Below, piece by piece: positions 25,571 to 33,763 of a stretch of 64,000 bases of DNA. The translations under genes and the position numbers were made by a program. How positions within the stretch are numbered: position 1 is the first letter of the stretch; each line of letters starts with the position of its first letter. The stretch covers positions 620,001-684,000 of the forward strand of contig NZ_CP096203.1 in the NCBI RefSeq assembly GCF_023195755.1, written 5' to 3'. Below the pieces are notes generated by a model that saw only the letters and a program-made list of their open reading frames with translations, did no database searches and was not told the origin of the DNA. This DNA is from Chryseobacterium nepalense (GTDB lineage Bacteria; Bacteroidota; Bacteroidia; Flavobacteriales; Weeksellaceae).

Positions 25571-26986
25571 ATGAAGAATATTTTAAATATTATAAAAGGA
25601 CTCTCTTTTTCAGTGGTACTTCTGGCAGTTGTATCATCTTGCATGGCCAGAAAAGAATACAACAGACCCAATAATGTGGTCGATGAAAAACTGTACCGCA
25701 CAGACATGCTTCCTTCAGACAGCACCAATATCGCCAATGTTTCCTGGAAAGAAATCTTTACGGACCCTATCCTTCAGAGACACATTTCTAAAGCGTTGGA
25801 AAACAATCTTGACATAAGAATTGCCTTACAAAGTATAGCTTCTGCAGAAGCATATCTGAAACAAAGCAAAGCGGCTTATCAGCCAACTTTATCTGTAGGT
25901 CCAAACTATACTTTTCAGACCCAGTCTATCAACACACAGTTCGGACAGATTATCGGGGAAAGAAGATATGTGAATCAGTTTGATATCACAGCAAGCATCG
26001 GCTGGGAAGCAGACATCTGGGGCAGGCTGAAATCACAGGAAAAAGCGCAGTATGCCGCTTATCTTGGAACCATTGCAGCACATAAAGCCGTAAAAAGTGA
26101 TTTGGTAGCATCCGTAGCTTCGGCTTATTACCAGCTTCTTACTTTTGATGCACAGAAAAGAATCATTAATGAAACCATTGCGGTGCGCGAAAGAAATCTT
26201 GAAACAACGAGAGCTTTAAAAACTGCAGGTACCTTAACCGAAGTTGCCGTACAGCAGAGTGAAGCATTGGTTTTTAATGCAAAATCTTTATTGATCGATA
26301 TCGATACCCAGATCCAGCTTTTGGAAAATACCATGAGCCTTCTGATGGGAGAACCTTCGCATACTATAGAAAGATCCACACTGGAAGGCCAGAGCCTGCC
26401 AATCGATGTAAAGCTTGGATATCCGGCACAGCTTTTGGCCAACCGTCCTGATGTGATGAGAGCGGAGTACAATCTGATCAATGCTTTTGAGCTAACCAAT
26501 TCTGCGAAGGCACAGTTTTATCCTACTTTAAGACTAACCGGAAGCGGGGGAGTGCAGTCCGTAGATATTGACCATTTATTCAGTGTAAACTCATTGTTTG
26601 CCAATGTTGTGGCCGGTCTGGCACAGCCTATTTTAAACAGAAGAGCTATCAGAACCAATTATGATGTAAGTCTTGCCAACCAGGAAACAGCGTATCTGAA
26701 TTTCAGAAAAGCGGTTCTTACGGCAGGAAAAGAAGTTTCTGATGCCATAAGAGTATTCTCTGTGCAGGATTCTTTTATTGAATTAAAACAAAAGGAGCTG
26801 AATGCTTACAAAAACTCTGTTGAATATTCTCAGGAACTGGTAAACTACGGAATGGCCAATTACCTCGAAGTATTGAATGCCAGCGTAAACTCACTGAATG
26901 CAGAACTGAATATTACCAATGCAGAATACAGTAAAATGAGAGCTGCCGTTGAGCTTTATCAGGCTCTTGGCGGAGGATGGAAATAA
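25571..26986 (+). CDS. TolC-family outer membrane efflux lipoprotein (NodT/OprM type)
   Basis: 471 residues. Lipoprotein signal with Cys24 in VVSSCMARKEYNRP; the mature N-terminus is the acylated anchor seen in OprM-type channels. Two repeats of the outer membrane efflux domain are visible, with long helices and the strand motifs SVGPNYTFQTQSINTQFG and RLTGSGGVQSVDIDHLF. The C-terminal EVLNASVNSLNAELNITNAEY is typical. It completes the tripartite pump. It lies 79 bases downstream of the pump gene across a stem-loop, and a terminator follows at 27019-27049. Confidence 0.93.
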   Translation: MKNILNIIKGLSFSVVLLAVVSSCMARKEYNRPNNVVDEKLYRTDMLPSDSTNIANVSWKEIFTDPILQRHISKALENNLDIRIALQSIASAEAYLKQSKAAYQPTLSVGPNYTFQTQSINTQFGQIIGERRYVNQFDITASIGWEADIWGRLKSQEKAQYAAYLGTIAAHKAVKSDLVASVASAYYQLLTFDAQKRIINETIAVRERNLETTRALKTAGTLTEVAVQQSEALVFNAKSLLIDIDTQIQLLENTMSLLMGEPSHTIERSTLEGQSLPIDVKLGYPAQLLANRPDVMRAEYNLINAFELTNSAKAQFYPTLRLTGSGGVQSVDIDHLFSVNSLFANVVAGLAQPILNRRAIRTNYDVSLANQETAYLNFRKAVLTAGKEVSDAIRVFSVQDSFIELKQKELNAYKNSVEYSQELVNYGMANYLEVLNASVNSLNAELNITNAEYSKMRAAVELYQALGGGWK

Positions 26987-27018
26987 TTTTTACTGAAAAG
27001 TAAAACCATATAAAAAGC

Positions 27019-27049
27019 AAAACGCACATTAAATAATGTGCGTTTTTTT
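27019..27049. terminator. Terminator between efflux operon and tRNA-Ala
   Basis: AAAACGCACATT pairs with AATGTGCGTTTT, 12 perfect pairs with a 4-base loop, followed by T-run on the + strand. The A-run on the left could also serve the tRNA transcript coming from the right. Confidence 0.85.
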
Positions 27050-27057
27050 AATTGCTG

Positions 27058-27131
27058 TGGAGAATACGGGGATCGAACCCGTCACCTTTAGACTGCCAGT
27101 CTAACGCTCTAGCCAGATGAGCTAATTCCCC
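27058..27131 (-). tRNA. tRNA-Ala (GGC)
   Basis: 74 nt on the - strand. Acceptor stem GGGGAAT/ATTCTCC with G3-U70, the alanine identity pair; D-arm TAGCTCA...GAGC; anticodon stem TTAGA/TCTAA closing the loop CTGGCAG, anticodon GGC; T-arm with GGTTCGAACCC. The discriminator is A73 and CCA is not encoded. A 13-base copy of its 3' end is found in inverted orientation at 27482-27494. Confidence 0.95.
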
Positions 27132-27517
27132 ATATTGCTGTTTTTAAAGCGGTACAAAAATAACTATTTAAACTATATGTGCAAACATTTTGTTAAATTT
27201 TATTTGAGAAGAAAATGACAATTACAGCTAACTGTCAATTTTTCAGGGATTTTAAAATAATCAATGGAAATTAAAATTATTAGAATAATAAAATCCGTCC
27301 AACTTTAATAATAATAAGGAAATTACTATTTTTTTCCAGCAACAATAGTTCATTCCAGATATTTTATTATCTTTGGAAATAATTAAAAATAGAAGAAAAG
27401 CAGGCAAAAACTGACTATTTTTACAAGAAAATCAAAATACAACCAATTATTAATCAGGAGATAAGGAATTTCATTAAAAAACCCGTATTCTCCATATTTG
27501 TTTATAAAACAAAGACT
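27132..27517. other. AT-rich gap with an inverted copy of the tRNA-Ala 3' end
   Basis: 386 bases without a convincing gene. A possible -7 box TATCTTTG is at 27368-27375, unusually far (142 bases) from the next start codon; a closer near-match, CATATTTG, is at 27493-27500. CCCGTATTCTCCA at 27482-27494 equals the last 13 bases of the tRNA-Ala gene. TTTGTTT-ATA-AAACAAA at 27497-27513 is a perfect inverted repeat just before the lipoprotein ATG and might be an operator. Confidence 0.5.
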
Positions 27518-27889
27518 ATGAAGAAATTATTTTTACTTGTATTCACCGCTTTTTTATTCATCGGCTGCAAAGATGAAGATACCATCTACGACTTCATCGG
27601 CACCTGGGCCGGAACCTATTCGGGAACAGAAAAAGGAAGCTGGAACATCGTTGTGGCAAGCGACGGTAAAGTAACCGGAACACTGGATTCTGAACAGACT
27701 ACGGAAAATTATTACATTTCAGGAACTCTTACCGAATCCGGCGAACTCAATGCTACAATCGGTTCTCCTGCAGACGGAGAGTTTAAGGGAACACTTACCA
27801 GGGATAAAAAAGGAAACGGAACCTGGGTAAATGCAGTTCCGACGCCTACCAGATCCGGAACCTGGAAAGGTGAAAAAACATCCAATTAA
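27518..27889 (+). CDS. Small secreted lipoprotein
   Basis: 123 residues. MKKLFLLVFTAFLFIGCKDED has a lipobox (FIGC, Cys17) followed by acidic residues, the pattern associated with surface export in Bacteroidetes. The mature part contains repeating short strands: FIGTWAGTYSGTEKGSWNIVVASDGKVTGTL, then YYISGTLTESGELNATIG and FKGTLTRDKKGNGTWVN, ending SGTWKGEK. This is a small beta-barrel-like pattern of G-T-W repeats seen in unnamed Bacteroidetes lipoproteins. Function unknown. Confidence 0.75.
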   Translation: MKKLFLLVFTAFLFIGCKDEDTIYDFIGTWAGTYSGTEKGSWNIVVASDGKVTGTLDSEQTTENYYISGTLTESGELNATIGSPADGEFKGTLTRDKKGNGTWVNAVPTPTRSGTWKGEKTSN

Positions 27890-27907
27890 TACAATCACTC
27901 AAAATAT

Positions 27908-27937
27908 AAAGCTATTCAGACGAATAGCTTTTTTTAT
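27908..27937 (+). terminator. Terminator after the small lipoprotein gene
   Basis: AAAGCTATTC pairs with GAATAGCTTT around a 4-base loop and is followed by a T-run. Confidence 0.85.
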
Positions 27938-27997
27938 TTCTGCCGGGTTTTATCAATTTCATACCACAAAATGAAGATAAGAAAAACATAATTTATT

Positions 27998-28005
27998 TAT
28001 ATTTG
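27998..28005 (+). promoter_or_regulatory. Promoter -7 box of the NlpC/P60 gene
   Basis: TATATTTG, an exact consensus match, 29 bases before the ATG at 28035. A possible TTG start at 28014 would leave almost no leader. Confidence 0.6.
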
Positions 28006-28034
28006 TAATCAGTTTGCCCGTAAAAAAAAGAAAT

Positions 28035-28607
28035 ATGAAGAAGTGTCTGAATTATAAAATTTTAAATTGTAAAACAATTCATTCGTTGCTCATTGTATCT
28101 TTACTTACCGTTTCATGTGGAAGTTCGAAAAAAGTGGCTTCAAATAAAAGCCCCGGAAGCAAAGCTATCTCAAATACCGAAAGCCTCAGAAACCTGGACT
28201 CGAAATTCAACGGCAAAGTTTCAAAATCTATTAACGAAATCCTTAAAGACGCCGAAAAATATCTGGGCGCACCATACAAGTTCGGAGGAAGTACCTCTTC
28301 AGGATTTGACTGCTCCGGATTTGCCGTAAAGGTTTTTGAAGAAAACGACTATAAACTTCCGCGCAGATCATCAGACCAGGCCGAAACCGGAAACACGATA
28401 GATATCCGAGAAGTAAAGCCCGGAGATCTTTTATTCTTTGCAACAGCCGGCGGGACAAGAGTTTCCCATGTAGGAATCGTTCATGATATCGGAAATGACG
28501 GCGAAGTAAAATTTATTCACGCTTCCACAACAAAAGGCGTTATCATCTCATCATTGAAAGAAAAATACTGGAATAAAGCTTATCTGCATGCAAAAAGAAT
28601 TCTTTAA
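28035..28607 (+). CDS. NlpC/P60 (C40) cell wall peptidase lipoprotein
   Basis: 190 residues from the ATG at 28035. A long positively charged start, a hydrophobic stretch and a lipobox (LTVSC) near residue 28. After a linker of about 40 residues comes the C40 domain: LGAPYKFGGSTSSGFDCSGFAVKVF holds the catalytic Cys in the DCSGF motif, SHVGIVHDIG holds the His, and FIHASTTKGV the polar third residue. Such enzymes cut gamma-D-Glu-diaminopimelate bonds or other stem-peptide links in peptidoglycan. Has its own promoter. Confidence 0.9.
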   Translation: MKKCLNYKILNCKTIHSLLIVSLLTVSCGSSKKVASNKSPGSKAISNTESLRNLDSKFNGKVSKSINEILKDAEKYLGAPYKFGGSTSSGFDCSGFAVKVFEENDYKLPRRSSDQAETGNTIDIREVKPGDLLFFATAGGTRVSHVGIVHDIGNDGEVKFIHASTTKGVIISSLKEKYWNKAYLHAKRIL

Positions 28608-28667
28608 AGCCATTCTTTAAACAGTATTTCTGCTCATTACGGAAGAAAAATTTTCCTTAACTTTTTG

Positions 28668-28675
28668 TATCTTTG
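28668..28675 (+). promoter_or_regulatory. dapD promoter -7 box
   Basis: TATCTTTG, an exact TAnnTTTG match, 25 bases before the dapD ATG. Confidence 0.65.
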
Positions 28676-28700
28676 GCGCAAATAATTTTAAACTAGAAAC

Positions 28701-29513
28701 ATGTCGTTACAACAAACAATTGAAAATATCTGGGACAACAGAGAATTATTGCAGAATGAAGACAGCCAGAAGGCTATCAGAGAGGTTATTGCTTTGGTGG
28801 ACAAGGGAGAGCTTCGTACAGCGGAGCCTACTGAAAACGGATGGCAGGTAAATGAATGGGTAAAAAAAGCAGTGGTAATGTATTTTCCGATCCAGAAAAT
28901 GGAAACTATTGAGGTAGGTCCGTTTGAATTTCATGATAAAATGCCTTTGAAGAAGAACTATGCTGAAAAAGGGGTAAGAGTTGTACCGCATGCAGTGGCT
29001 AGAGAAGGCGCTTACATTGCTCCGGGAGTAATCATGATGCCTTCTTATGTAAACATTGGCGCTTACGTAGATTCGGGAACAATGGTGGATACCTGGGCAA
29101 CAGTGGGAAGTTGTGCACAGATCGGTAAAAATGTTCACCTTAGTGGCGGTGTTGGAATCGGCGGTGTTCTGGAACCGCTTCAGGCTGCTCCGGTAATCAT
29201 TGAAGACGACTGCTTTATCGGATCAAGATGTATCGTGGTAGAAGGGGTTCATGTAGAAAAGGAAGCCGTTTTAGGAGCGAATGTCGTTCTTACGGCATCA
29301 ACGAAAATTATTGACGTTACAGGTTCTGAACCGATTGAAATTAAAGGAAGAGTGCCTGCACGTTCGGTTGTAATTCCGGGAAGTTACACCAAACAGTATC
29401 CAGCCGGAGAGTATCAGGTTCCGTGTGCTTTGATCATCGGTCAGAGAAAAGAATCTACAGACAAAAAAACGTCTTTAAATGATGCTTTGAGAGATAATAA
29501 TGTTGCCGTTTAA
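28701..29513 (+). CDS. dapD: Tetrahydrodipicolinate N-succinyltransferase
   Basis: 270 residues, typical length. Adds succinate from succinyl-CoA to tetrahydrodipicolinate in the lysine and meso-diaminopimelate pathway. The N-terminal helical part (LQQTIENIWDNRELL) precedes a left-handed beta helix from about 100 to 240, with hexapeptide repeats such as IAPGVIMMPSYVNIGAYV, CAQIGKNVHLSGGVGIGGVLEP and VIIEDDCFIGSRCIVVEGVHVEKEAVLGANVVL. The lysine-degrading pair lat/amaB lies 10 kb upstream. A glycosyltransferase gene follows 28 bases later and may be co-transcribed. Confidence 0.96.
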   Translation: MSLQQTIENIWDNRELLQNEDSQKAIREVIALVDKGELRTAEPTENGWQVNEWVKKAVVMYFPIQKMETIEVGPFEFHDKMPLKKNYAEKGVRVVPHAVAREGAYIAPGVIMMPSYVNIGAYVDSGTMVDTWATVGSCAQIGKNVHLSGGVGIGGVLEPLQAAPVIIEDDCFIGSRCIVVEGVHVEKEAVLGANVVLTASTKIIDVTGSEPIEIKGRVPARSVVIPGSYTKQYPAGEYQVPCALIIGQRKESTDKKTSLNDALRDNNVAV

Positions 29514-29541
29514 GAATATATTCTAAACTAATACCAATATT

Positions 29542-30711
29542 TTGAAAGAAAAATTTCTTAAAATACTATTAAACCCTAAATATATATTTGGGGTTTATCT
29601 TATTATATCGGTGGTTACTGCTATTTCCAAGTATCTGAGAGGAGATTACGCGATTAACAATTACCTGATTTTCAAAAACGTATTTTTTAATACCATTCAT
29701 CAGAAAAATCTGTTTATCCATTATCCTGATCTTTATTTTGATTTAAACCATTACGGAGTATTTTTCAGTGCACTTATTGCTCCTTTTGCCGTAATGCCGG
29801 ACTGGCTCGGAATATCGCTCTGGAATGCTGCCAATACGTTTATTCTCATTTACGGTATTCATAAACTGCCTTTTTCCGATTCCAAAAAAGCATTGTTCGG
29901 TTTGTTCTGCCTTCAGGAATATATTACGGCAGCTTTAAGTCTGCAATTCAACGTTGCTCTTACCGGACTGTTGCTCTTATCTGCAGTGTACATTTACGAG
30001 AAAAAAGAAGTGAAATCAGTAACGGCAATACTGATCGGGGTTTTCGTAAAAATCTACGGAATTGTAGGACTTTCACAATTTTTCTTCATTAAAAATAAAA
30101 CAAAATTTATTCTTTCCGGATTAATCATAGCGGTAGTTTTCTTTGCATTACCTATGCTATATTCAAGTCCGAAATTTGTGATCCAGTGTTACGCAGACTG
30201 GTTTCAGTCTATTGTAGAAAAGAACAATGAAAATCAGGTATTGGGAAATATGCAGGATATATCGCTGATGGGATTTTTCAGAAGGATTCTGGGAGATGCT
30301 TCCATCTCGAATCTTGTATTTCTTGCTTACGGACTACCACTTTTCGCCGCACCGTATTTTAGAATCAAACAATACAAACAGTATGCTTTTCAGCTGATGA
30401 TTTTAGCTTCAACATTGCTGTTTTTAGTATTATTCAGCTCAAGTTCAGAATCTCCTACCTATATCATTGCAATAGTTGGCGTACTGATCTGGTTTTTCCT
30501 TCAGAAAGAAAGAACTCCTCTTGTTATCGGATTATTGGTGTTCGTAATTATATTCACATGTTTTTCAACTTCAGACCTGTTTCCGAAATATGTAAAAGAA
30601 CATTATATCATTAAATACTCTTTAAAAGCCGTACCTTGCATTGTCGTCTGGCTGAGAGTTACGTATGAACTTCTCACCAAAGATTTTGAGAAAAATTACA
30701 GCCTTGAATAA
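29542..30711 (+). CDS. GT87-type membrane glycosyltransferase
   Basis: 389 residues with about ten hydrophobic helices from 12 to 375. The first outside loop (RGDYAINNYLIFKNVFFNTIHQKNLF ... HYPDLYFDLNHYGVFFSAL) matches the GT87/DUF2029 family (polyprenyl-phosphate-mannose-dependent mannosyltransferase group); the donor in this organism is unknown. The frame opens with TTG: no ATG lies between the upstream in-frame stop and the first helix. It begins a run of four envelope glycan genes. The next gene, a GT2 enzyme that could make polyprenyl-phosphate sugars, follows after 5 bases. Confidence 0.78.
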   Translation: MKEKFLKILLNPKYIFGVYLIISVVTAISKYLRGDYAINNYLIFKNVFFNTIHQKNLFIHYPDLYFDLNHYGVFFSALIAPFAVMPDWLGISLWNAANTFILIYGIHKLPFSDSKKALFGLFCLQEYITAALSLQFNVALTGLLLLSAVYIYEKKEVKSVTAILIGVFVKIYGIVGLSQFFFIKNKTKFILSGLIIAVVFFALPMLYSSPKFVIQCYADWFQSIVEKNNENQVLGNMQDISLMGFFRRILGDASISNLVFLAYGLPLFAAPYFRIKQYKQYAFQLMILASTLLFLVLFSSSSESPTYIIAIVGVLIWFFLQKERTPLVIGLLVFVIIFTCFSTSDLFPKYVKEHYIIKYSLKAVPCIVVWLRVTYELLTKDFEKNYSLE

Positions 30712-30716
30712 TCAGT

Positions 30717-31646
30717 ATGAAGAAAATTTCGATCGTCATTCCTGCGCATAACGAAGAAGGAAACGTAGCTTTGGTACATCAGAAAATAAAAGAAGTTTTT
30801 GATGGTTTGGAGCATTACAGATTTGAAATCATATTTGTAAATGACGGCAGCAGAGACAATACCCAGCAAAAACTGGAAGAGCTTTCAGAACAGTTTGAAG
30901 AGGTAAAATTTATTGAATTTTCAAGAAACTTCGGACATCAGCCTGCGGTAAAAGCAGGAATGGACAACGCAAGCGGAAATGCCGTCATTTCAATGGACGG
31001 CGATCTGCAGCATCCGCCCGAACTTATTCCGGAGATGATCAAAAAATGGGAAGAAGGTTATGATATTGTTTTTACCGTTAGAAAATATCCCAAAGAAATT
31101 TCAGTATTCAAAAGAAAAACCTCTGATTTTTTCTATAAAATTCTTTCAGGATTGTCTGATGTTGATTTGACAAAAGGCGGCGGCTCAGATTTCAGGCTAA
31201 TGGATGCAGGTGCCGTAGAAGTGATGAGGAATCTTAATGAAGATGATCTCTTTCTCAGAGGCCTTACCAGCTGGATGGGTTTCAAACAGACCGGAATCAG
31301 TTTTATTGCCAATGAAAGGCTTTCCGGAAAAAGCAGCTACAATCTTAAAAAAATGGTAACTTTTGCCTTTACGGGAATTACGGCATTTAGTGTAAAACCA
31401 CTTTACATTGCCGCATATCTTGGATTCCTGTTTTCCGGACTTTCTGTGATAGGATACGCAACATATGTTATCCATTCTTTCATTGCCAGAACAGAAATTT
31501 CAGGGTGGGCATCACTGATTATGACCATTGTTTTTTTCGGCGGACTGCAGTTAATCATATTGGGAATCATCGGAATGTATTTAGGCAAAATCTTTAAGCA
31601 GGTAAAACAACGGCCCAATTATATCATCAAAAACAAAAATTTTTAA
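30717..31646 (+). CDS. GT2 glycosyltransferase, polyprenyl-phosphate sugar synthase type
   Basis: 309 residues. GT-A domain at 1-230: ISIVIPAHNEEGNVALVHQKI, IIFVNDGSRDNTQQKL, the donor-site DGDLQHPPELIP and RKTSDFFYKILSGLSDVDL. Two hydrophobic segments at the C-terminus (about 235-255 and 270-295). This is the layout of DPM1/GtrB-like enzymes that load a sugar from a nucleotide onto a polyprenyl phosphate at the inner face of the membrane. It would supply the GT87-type gene just upstream. Two bases separate it from the deacetylase gene. Confidence 0.88.
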   Translation: MKKISIVIPAHNEEGNVALVHQKIKEVFDGLEHYRFEIIFVNDGSRDNTQQKLEELSEQFEEVKFIEFSRNFGHQPAVKAGMDNASGNAVISMDGDLQHPPELIPEMIKKWEEGYDIVFTVRKYPKEISVFKRKTSDFFYKILSGLSDVDLTKGGGSDFRLMDAGAVEVMRNLNEDDLFLRGLTSWMGFKQTGISFIANERLSGKSSYNLKKMVTFAFTGITAFSVKPLYIAAYLGFLFSGLSVIGYATYVIHSFIARTEISGWASLIMTIVFFGGLQLIILGIIGMYLGKIFKQVKQRPNYIIKNKNF

Positions 31647-31647
31647 C

Positions 31648-32424
31648 ATGGTTTTATTAAGTTTTGACATCGAGGAATTTGATATGCCATTGGAATACAA
31701 AGGGGAGATTTCTTTTGAGAAACAAATCTCAATTTCTCAGACAGGATTGGAAAAAATCTTAGATATTCTGAAAAAACATCAGGCAAAAGCTACTTTTTTT
31801 TCAACCGTTGTTTTTGCGGAAAACAGTAAGAATTTAATAGAAAGATTGCTTAAAGAAGGACACGAACTGGCTTCTCATACCTGGTATCATTCGGATTTTA
31901 AAGAAGAACACCTGAAGCATTCTAAAGAAAAATTGGAAGAACTATTCGGTACAAAAGTGACCGGATTGAGAATGCCGAGGATGATGCCGGTAAGTAAAAA
32001 TGCCGTTGAAAATGCAGGCTATTCTTACAATTCATCGATTAATCCAACCTTTCTTCCGGGAAGATACAATAACCTCAAAGTCTCCAGAACTTATTTTAAA
32101 GAAGGAAATGTGACGCAGATTCCCGCTTCGGTTTCTCCCAACTTCAGAATTCCTTTGTTCTGGCTTAGCTTCCATAATTTTCCTCTATCTTTTTATAAAA
32201 AACTTTCTTCAGACGTACTGCAGAAAGATCGATATCTGAATATTTATTTTCATCCCTGGGAATTTGCGGAAATTAAGGATGAAGCTTTTAAATTACCTGG
32301 CTTTACGGTAAAAAATTCAGGCGAAGATATGGTCAAACGTTTTGATGAATTTGTATCTTGGTTAAAAAGTAAAAATCATACATTCGGTACATTTCAGGAA
32401 TTTCAAAAACAGATCACCTCATGA
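31648..32424 (+). CDS. Polysaccharide deacetylase (NodB-type, CE4)
   Basis: 258 residues. The CE4 signature is seen as LSFDIEEFD at the N-terminus (metal-binding Asp) and ELASHTWYH near residue 78 (the H-x-x-x-H pair), with LEELFGTKVTGLRMPRMMPV as motif 3 and NIYFHPWEF near the end, carrying the catalytic His. There is no signal peptide, so it likely acts on a cytosolic or membrane-linked glycan intermediate. It shares the operon with glycosyltransferases and overlaps the next gene by 4 bases (ATGA). Confidence 0.88.
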   Translation: MVLLSFDIEEFDMPLEYKGEISFEKQISISQTGLEKILDILKKHQAKATFFSTVVFAENSKNLIERLLKEGHELASHTWYHSDFKEEHLKHSKEKLEELFGTKVTGLRMPRMMPVSKNAVENAGYSYNSSINPTFLPGRYNNLKVSRTYFKEGNVTQIPASVSPNFRIPLFWLSFHNFPLSFYKKLSSDVLQKDRYLNIYFHPWEFAEIKDEAFKLPGFTVKNSGEDMVKRFDEFVSWLKSKNHTFGTFQEFQKQITS

Positions 32425-33515
32425 AAATAGCTTTTGACGCAAAACGTTTTTTCCATAATACTTCCGGATTAGGAAACTATTCGAGAGATCTTGTGAGAAT
32501 TCTGGCAACGTATTTCCCCGAAAACGAATACATTTTATTAAACAAAAATAAATCCGAAAGAGCCACTGATCTGCTGAGTTTTCCTAACGTCCATTTCGTT
32601 GAAACCACAAAAGGAAACTTCTCCCGTCAGCTGAAAATGGGGAAAGACGCGCAGCAGCAAAACGCTGATATTTTTCATGGTTTATCAGGTGAATTGCCTC
32701 TGAAATGGGACAAAAAACCTATTAAAAAAATCGTGACCATTCACGATCTTATTTTCGTACGATATCCGCAGTATTATTCTTTTTTTGATCGTAAGATCCA
32801 TTTCTGGAAATTTAAAAAAGCAGCAGATTCTGCCGATAAAATCATCGCCATTTCCGAACAGACAAAACGCGATATCATTCAGTTTCTCAACATTCCGGAA
32901 TCTAAAATTGAAGTGATTTACCAAGGCTGTCATAAAGCTTTTAAAGAACAGCAGTCGGAAGATTTTATTCAACAGACAAAAGAAAAATTTGATCTCCCTG
33001 AGCGTTTTGTATTAAATGTGGGAACCATCGAAGAGCGCAAAAATCTTCTGAATGTTGTTAAAGCACTAAAAGATACTGATATTCCGTTGGTGGTAGTTGG
33101 CAAAAAAACAAAATATTTCAAAAAAGTAGAACGTTTTGTCCGTGAAAATAAAATGAAGGTTTATTTTCTGGAAAGTGTTTCGATGGACGAATTAGCTGTA
33201 ATCTACAAACTTGCAGATATCTTCATTTATCCGAGTTTATTTGAAGGGTTCGGAATTCCTGTGATTGAAGCGTTATTTTCCGAAACAGTAGTCATTACCA
33301 GCAATACAAGCTGTCTTCCGGAAGCCGGCGGACCGGATTCAGTTTATATAGATCCTAAAAATCCTCTTGATATTCAGGCAAAAATTAAATTTTTATGGCA
33401 AAACGAATCGGAAAGGAAACGCCGTGCGGAAAAGGGTTTTGAGTTTGTGCAAAAGTTTAATGATCAGTCAATTGCTAAAGAATTAATAAAAATTTATGAA
33501 AATATTTTACAATAA
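32421..33515 (+). CDS. GT4 family glycosyltransferase
   Basis: 364 residues, GT-B fold. N-terminal KIAFDAKRFFHNTSGLGNYSRDLVRIL (a typical acceptor-side start), then IVTIHDLIFVRYP and DKIIAISEQTKRDIIQFLNIPESKIEVIYQG; the C-terminal domain has LNVGTIEERKNLLNVVKAL, VVVGKKTKYFKKVERF and the donor-binding IYPSLFEGFGIPVIEAL, with the EX7E pair. Transfers a sugar to a growing glycan or lipid; the substrate is unknown. It is the last gene of the run; the his leader promoter begins right after it. Confidence 0.88.
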   Translation: MKIAFDAKRFFHNTSGLGNYSRDLVRILATYFPENEYILLNKNKSERATDLLSFPNVHFVETTKGNFSRQLKMGKDAQQQNADIFHGLSGELPLKWDKKPIKKIVTIHDLIFVRYPQYYSFFDRKIHFWKFKKAADSADKIIAISEQTKRDIIQFLNIPESKIEVIYQGCHKAFKEQQSEDFIQQTKEKFDLPERFVLNVGTIEERKNLLNVVKALKDTDIPLVVVGKKTKYFKKVERFVRENKMKVYFLESVSMDELAVIYKLADIFIYPSLFEGFGIPVIEALFSETVVITSNTSCLPEAGGPDSVYIDPKNPLDIQAKIKFLWQNESERKRRAEKGFEFVQKFNDQSIAKELIKIYENILQ

Positions 33516-33542
33516 TATTTGCATTTGTAAAATTTATTGCTT

Positions 33543-33550
33543 TAAATTTG
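33543..33550 (+). promoter_or_regulatory. his operon promoter -7 box
   Basis: TAAATTTG, an exact consensus match, with a TTTG at 33518-33521 spaced 21 bases away as a possible -33 element. It is 19 bases in front of the leader peptide ATG. Confidence 0.7.
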
Positions 33551-33569
33551 CACCATACAATTCAAACAA

Positions 33570-33617
33570 ATGAAACCGAATTTTTTAACAGTACATCATT
33601 ATCATCATCTCTGCTAA
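33570..33617 (+). CDS. hisL: his leader peptide
   Basis: 15 codons plus stop: MKPNFLTVHHYHHLC. Four of five consecutive residues (33594-33608) are His, with a Tyr in the middle. The position, 20 bases from the promoter and 45 bases before a terminator in front of hisG, is that of a classical amino acid leader peptide. Low His-tRNA would stall the ribosome at these codons. The product is not expected to have a function itself. It is too short for automatic gene finders. Confidence 0.9.
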   Translation: MKPNFLTVHHYHHLC

Positions 33618-33677
33618 GACGGAATTGATTGATATGTGACTATGTTAAAAATCAAAATAATTAAAACCGTCTGAGTA
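33612..33677 (+). promoter_or_regulatory. his attenuator: antiterminator pairing
   Basis: Bases 33612-33622 (TGCTAAGACGG) can pair with 33667-33677 (CCGTCTGAGTA) with one mismatch; the core AGACGG/CCGTCT is perfect. The right arm is the 5' arm of the terminator at 33663-33693, so the two foldings exclude each other. The left arm overlaps the last codons and stop of the leader peptide. A ribosome stalled at the His codons leaves it free, and one that reaches the stop codon covers it. Confidence 0.75.
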
Positions 33678-33693
33678 AACAGGCGGTTTTTTT
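33663..33693 (+). terminator. his attenuator terminator
   Basis: AAAACCGTCTG pairs with CAGGCGGTTTT (10 Watson-Crick and one G-U) around a 6-base loop and is followed by seven T. It lies between the leader peptide and hisG, not at an operon end. Confidence 0.9.
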
Positions 33694-33763
33694 GTTCTAA
33701 ATTCTTCCCGGGCAATTTATTTCAACTTACCATTTGGTTACTCAGACACAACAAAAAAGTGAA

